Shown here: one piece after another, positions 6,578-6,831 of the stretch
Numbering within the stretch: position 1 is the stretch's first letter
How the letters are laid out: every line of letters begins with the position of its first letter
Assembly (NCBI GenBank): GCA_964472545.1
Contig: CAYYNP010000423.1
Span: forward strand, 1 to 6,831
Reading direction: 5' to 3'
DNA from: CAYYNP01 sp964472545
Lineage (GTDB): Bacteria > Planctomycetota > Planctomycetia > Pirellulales > Thermoguttaceae
Length of the DNA stretch: 6,831 nucleotides
Notes under the pieces: model-generated
What the model saw: the letters and a program-made list of their open reading frames with translations, nothing else
Told to the model about the DNA's origin: nothing
Database searches by the model: none
Made by a program: the position numbers and the translations under genes

Positions 6578-6606
6578 ACTCCCGCCACTTGGAGAGTTCA
6601 GCCCGT
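6569..6606. terminator. Hairpin terminator overlapping the tsaD stop codon
   Basis: ACGGGCTGAACTC (6569-6581) and its exact reverse complement (6594-6606) form a 13-bp perfect stem around a 12-nt loop. The tsaD TGA (6575-6577) lies inside the left arm. On the + strand no U-run follows. On the minus strand the stem is followed by TTTGCG, with the last stem base making a run of four T. It therefore looks most like a terminator for the minus-strand gene ending at 6663, about 57 bp away, and may work in both directions between these convergent genes. Confidence 0.7.
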
Positions 6607-6662
6607 CTGAATTCGCGTTGTCTGGTGAACCGCAGCCGCCGCTAAGGGGCCGCGCTGGTCGC

Positions 6663-6831
6663 CTACATCAGGTCCGGGGTCATTCCCGGCGGAATGTTGC
6701 CACCGCCGCCGCCACCGCCAACACCACCGCCGATGCCGCCACCACCGATGCCGCCACCGGGGAAGCCACCGCCGCCGATGCCGCCGCCGGGCGGAACGAT
6801 GCCGCCACCGCCGATGCCACCACCACCGATG
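6663..6831 (-). CDS. Glycine-rich repeat protein, C-terminal fragment
   Basis: Only the last 55 codons of this gene are inside the window; its 5' part lies to the right. The peptide is built from five-residue units of the form I-G-G-G/V-G (for example IGGGGIGGGG at its start). These are broken by IVPPGGG and GGFPGGG segments, and the whole ends NIPPGMTPDLM before a TAG. The non-glycine end, the in-frame repetition and a matching terminator hairpin beyond the stop support a real gene over chance GC-rich sequence. I cannot name it. Glycine-rich tails of this sort occur in surface, secreted and RNA-binding proteins, and the visible part does not decide between these. A low-complexity, flexible or self-associating tail is the safest description. 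Confidence 0.7.
   Translation of the reverse strand, partial: IGGGGIGGGGIVPPGGGIGGGGFPGGGIGGGGIGGGVGGGGGGGNIPPGMTPDLM
6721..6831. repeat. Degenerate 15-bp tandem repeat within the glycine-rich gene
   Basis: Units resembling CCGCCACCACCGATG end at 6735, 6750, 6780, 6816 and 6831. A degenerate unit ends at 6765, and a 21-bp variant ends at 6801. The period is a multiple of three, and each unit encodes one five-residue glycine-rich repeat on the minus strand. The array runs off the window edge, so its total copy number is unknown. Confidence 0.75.

Noticed and set aside
6700..6831. CRISPR-like or non-coding satellite array
   Set aside because: Units are 15 bp and contiguous with no spacers, the period is in frame, and the minus strand translates cleanly to a stop, so this is a coding repeat.

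Overview
The window is GC-rich bacterial DNA carrying chromosomal housekeeping genes. I see no phage, transposon, CRISPR or RNA-gene signature. The likely source is a planctomycete, probably of the Pirellula type. This rests on three things: a Uma2-family nuclease gene, two membrane proteins that open with a 'QFSLRAVL' type N-terminus like many planctomycete hypothetical proteins, and a very glycine-rich protein with an 'NIPPGMTPDLM' tail. It is an inference, not a proof.

Layout, left to right. Positions 1-303 hold no gene I can name, but they end in a plausible promoter (198-226) and a good Shine-Dalgarno site (290-295) for a Uma2-family PD-(D/E)XK protein (304-891, +). That gene runs head-on into a complete uvrA (888-3740, -), and the two TAG stops interlock in one CTAG. 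Upstream of uvrA, on the same strand, lie two tandem paralogous multi-pass membrane proteins of unknown function (3839-4576 and 4682-5413, -). A 136-bp divergent region (5413-5548) then separates them from tsaD (5549-6577, +), the tRNA t6A-modification enzyme. tsaD faces the C-terminal end of a glycine-rich repeat protein (6663-6831, -) that continues beyond the window. A 13-bp perfect hairpin lies between those two convergent genes and overlaps the tsaD stop codon.

The genes do not form one pathway. UvrA (nucleotide excision repair) and TsaD (t6A tRNA modification) are universal housekeeping functions. The membrane pair is a lineage-type duplication, and the Uma2 protein is an accessory nuclease-fold protein of unknown role. 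The most notable points are the duplicated membrane genes with unusually conserved 5' parts, a promoter placed so that tsaD mRNA would be leaderless, the interlocked stop codons, and the hairpin terminator at the tsaD stop. I found no convincing new multi-gene system.
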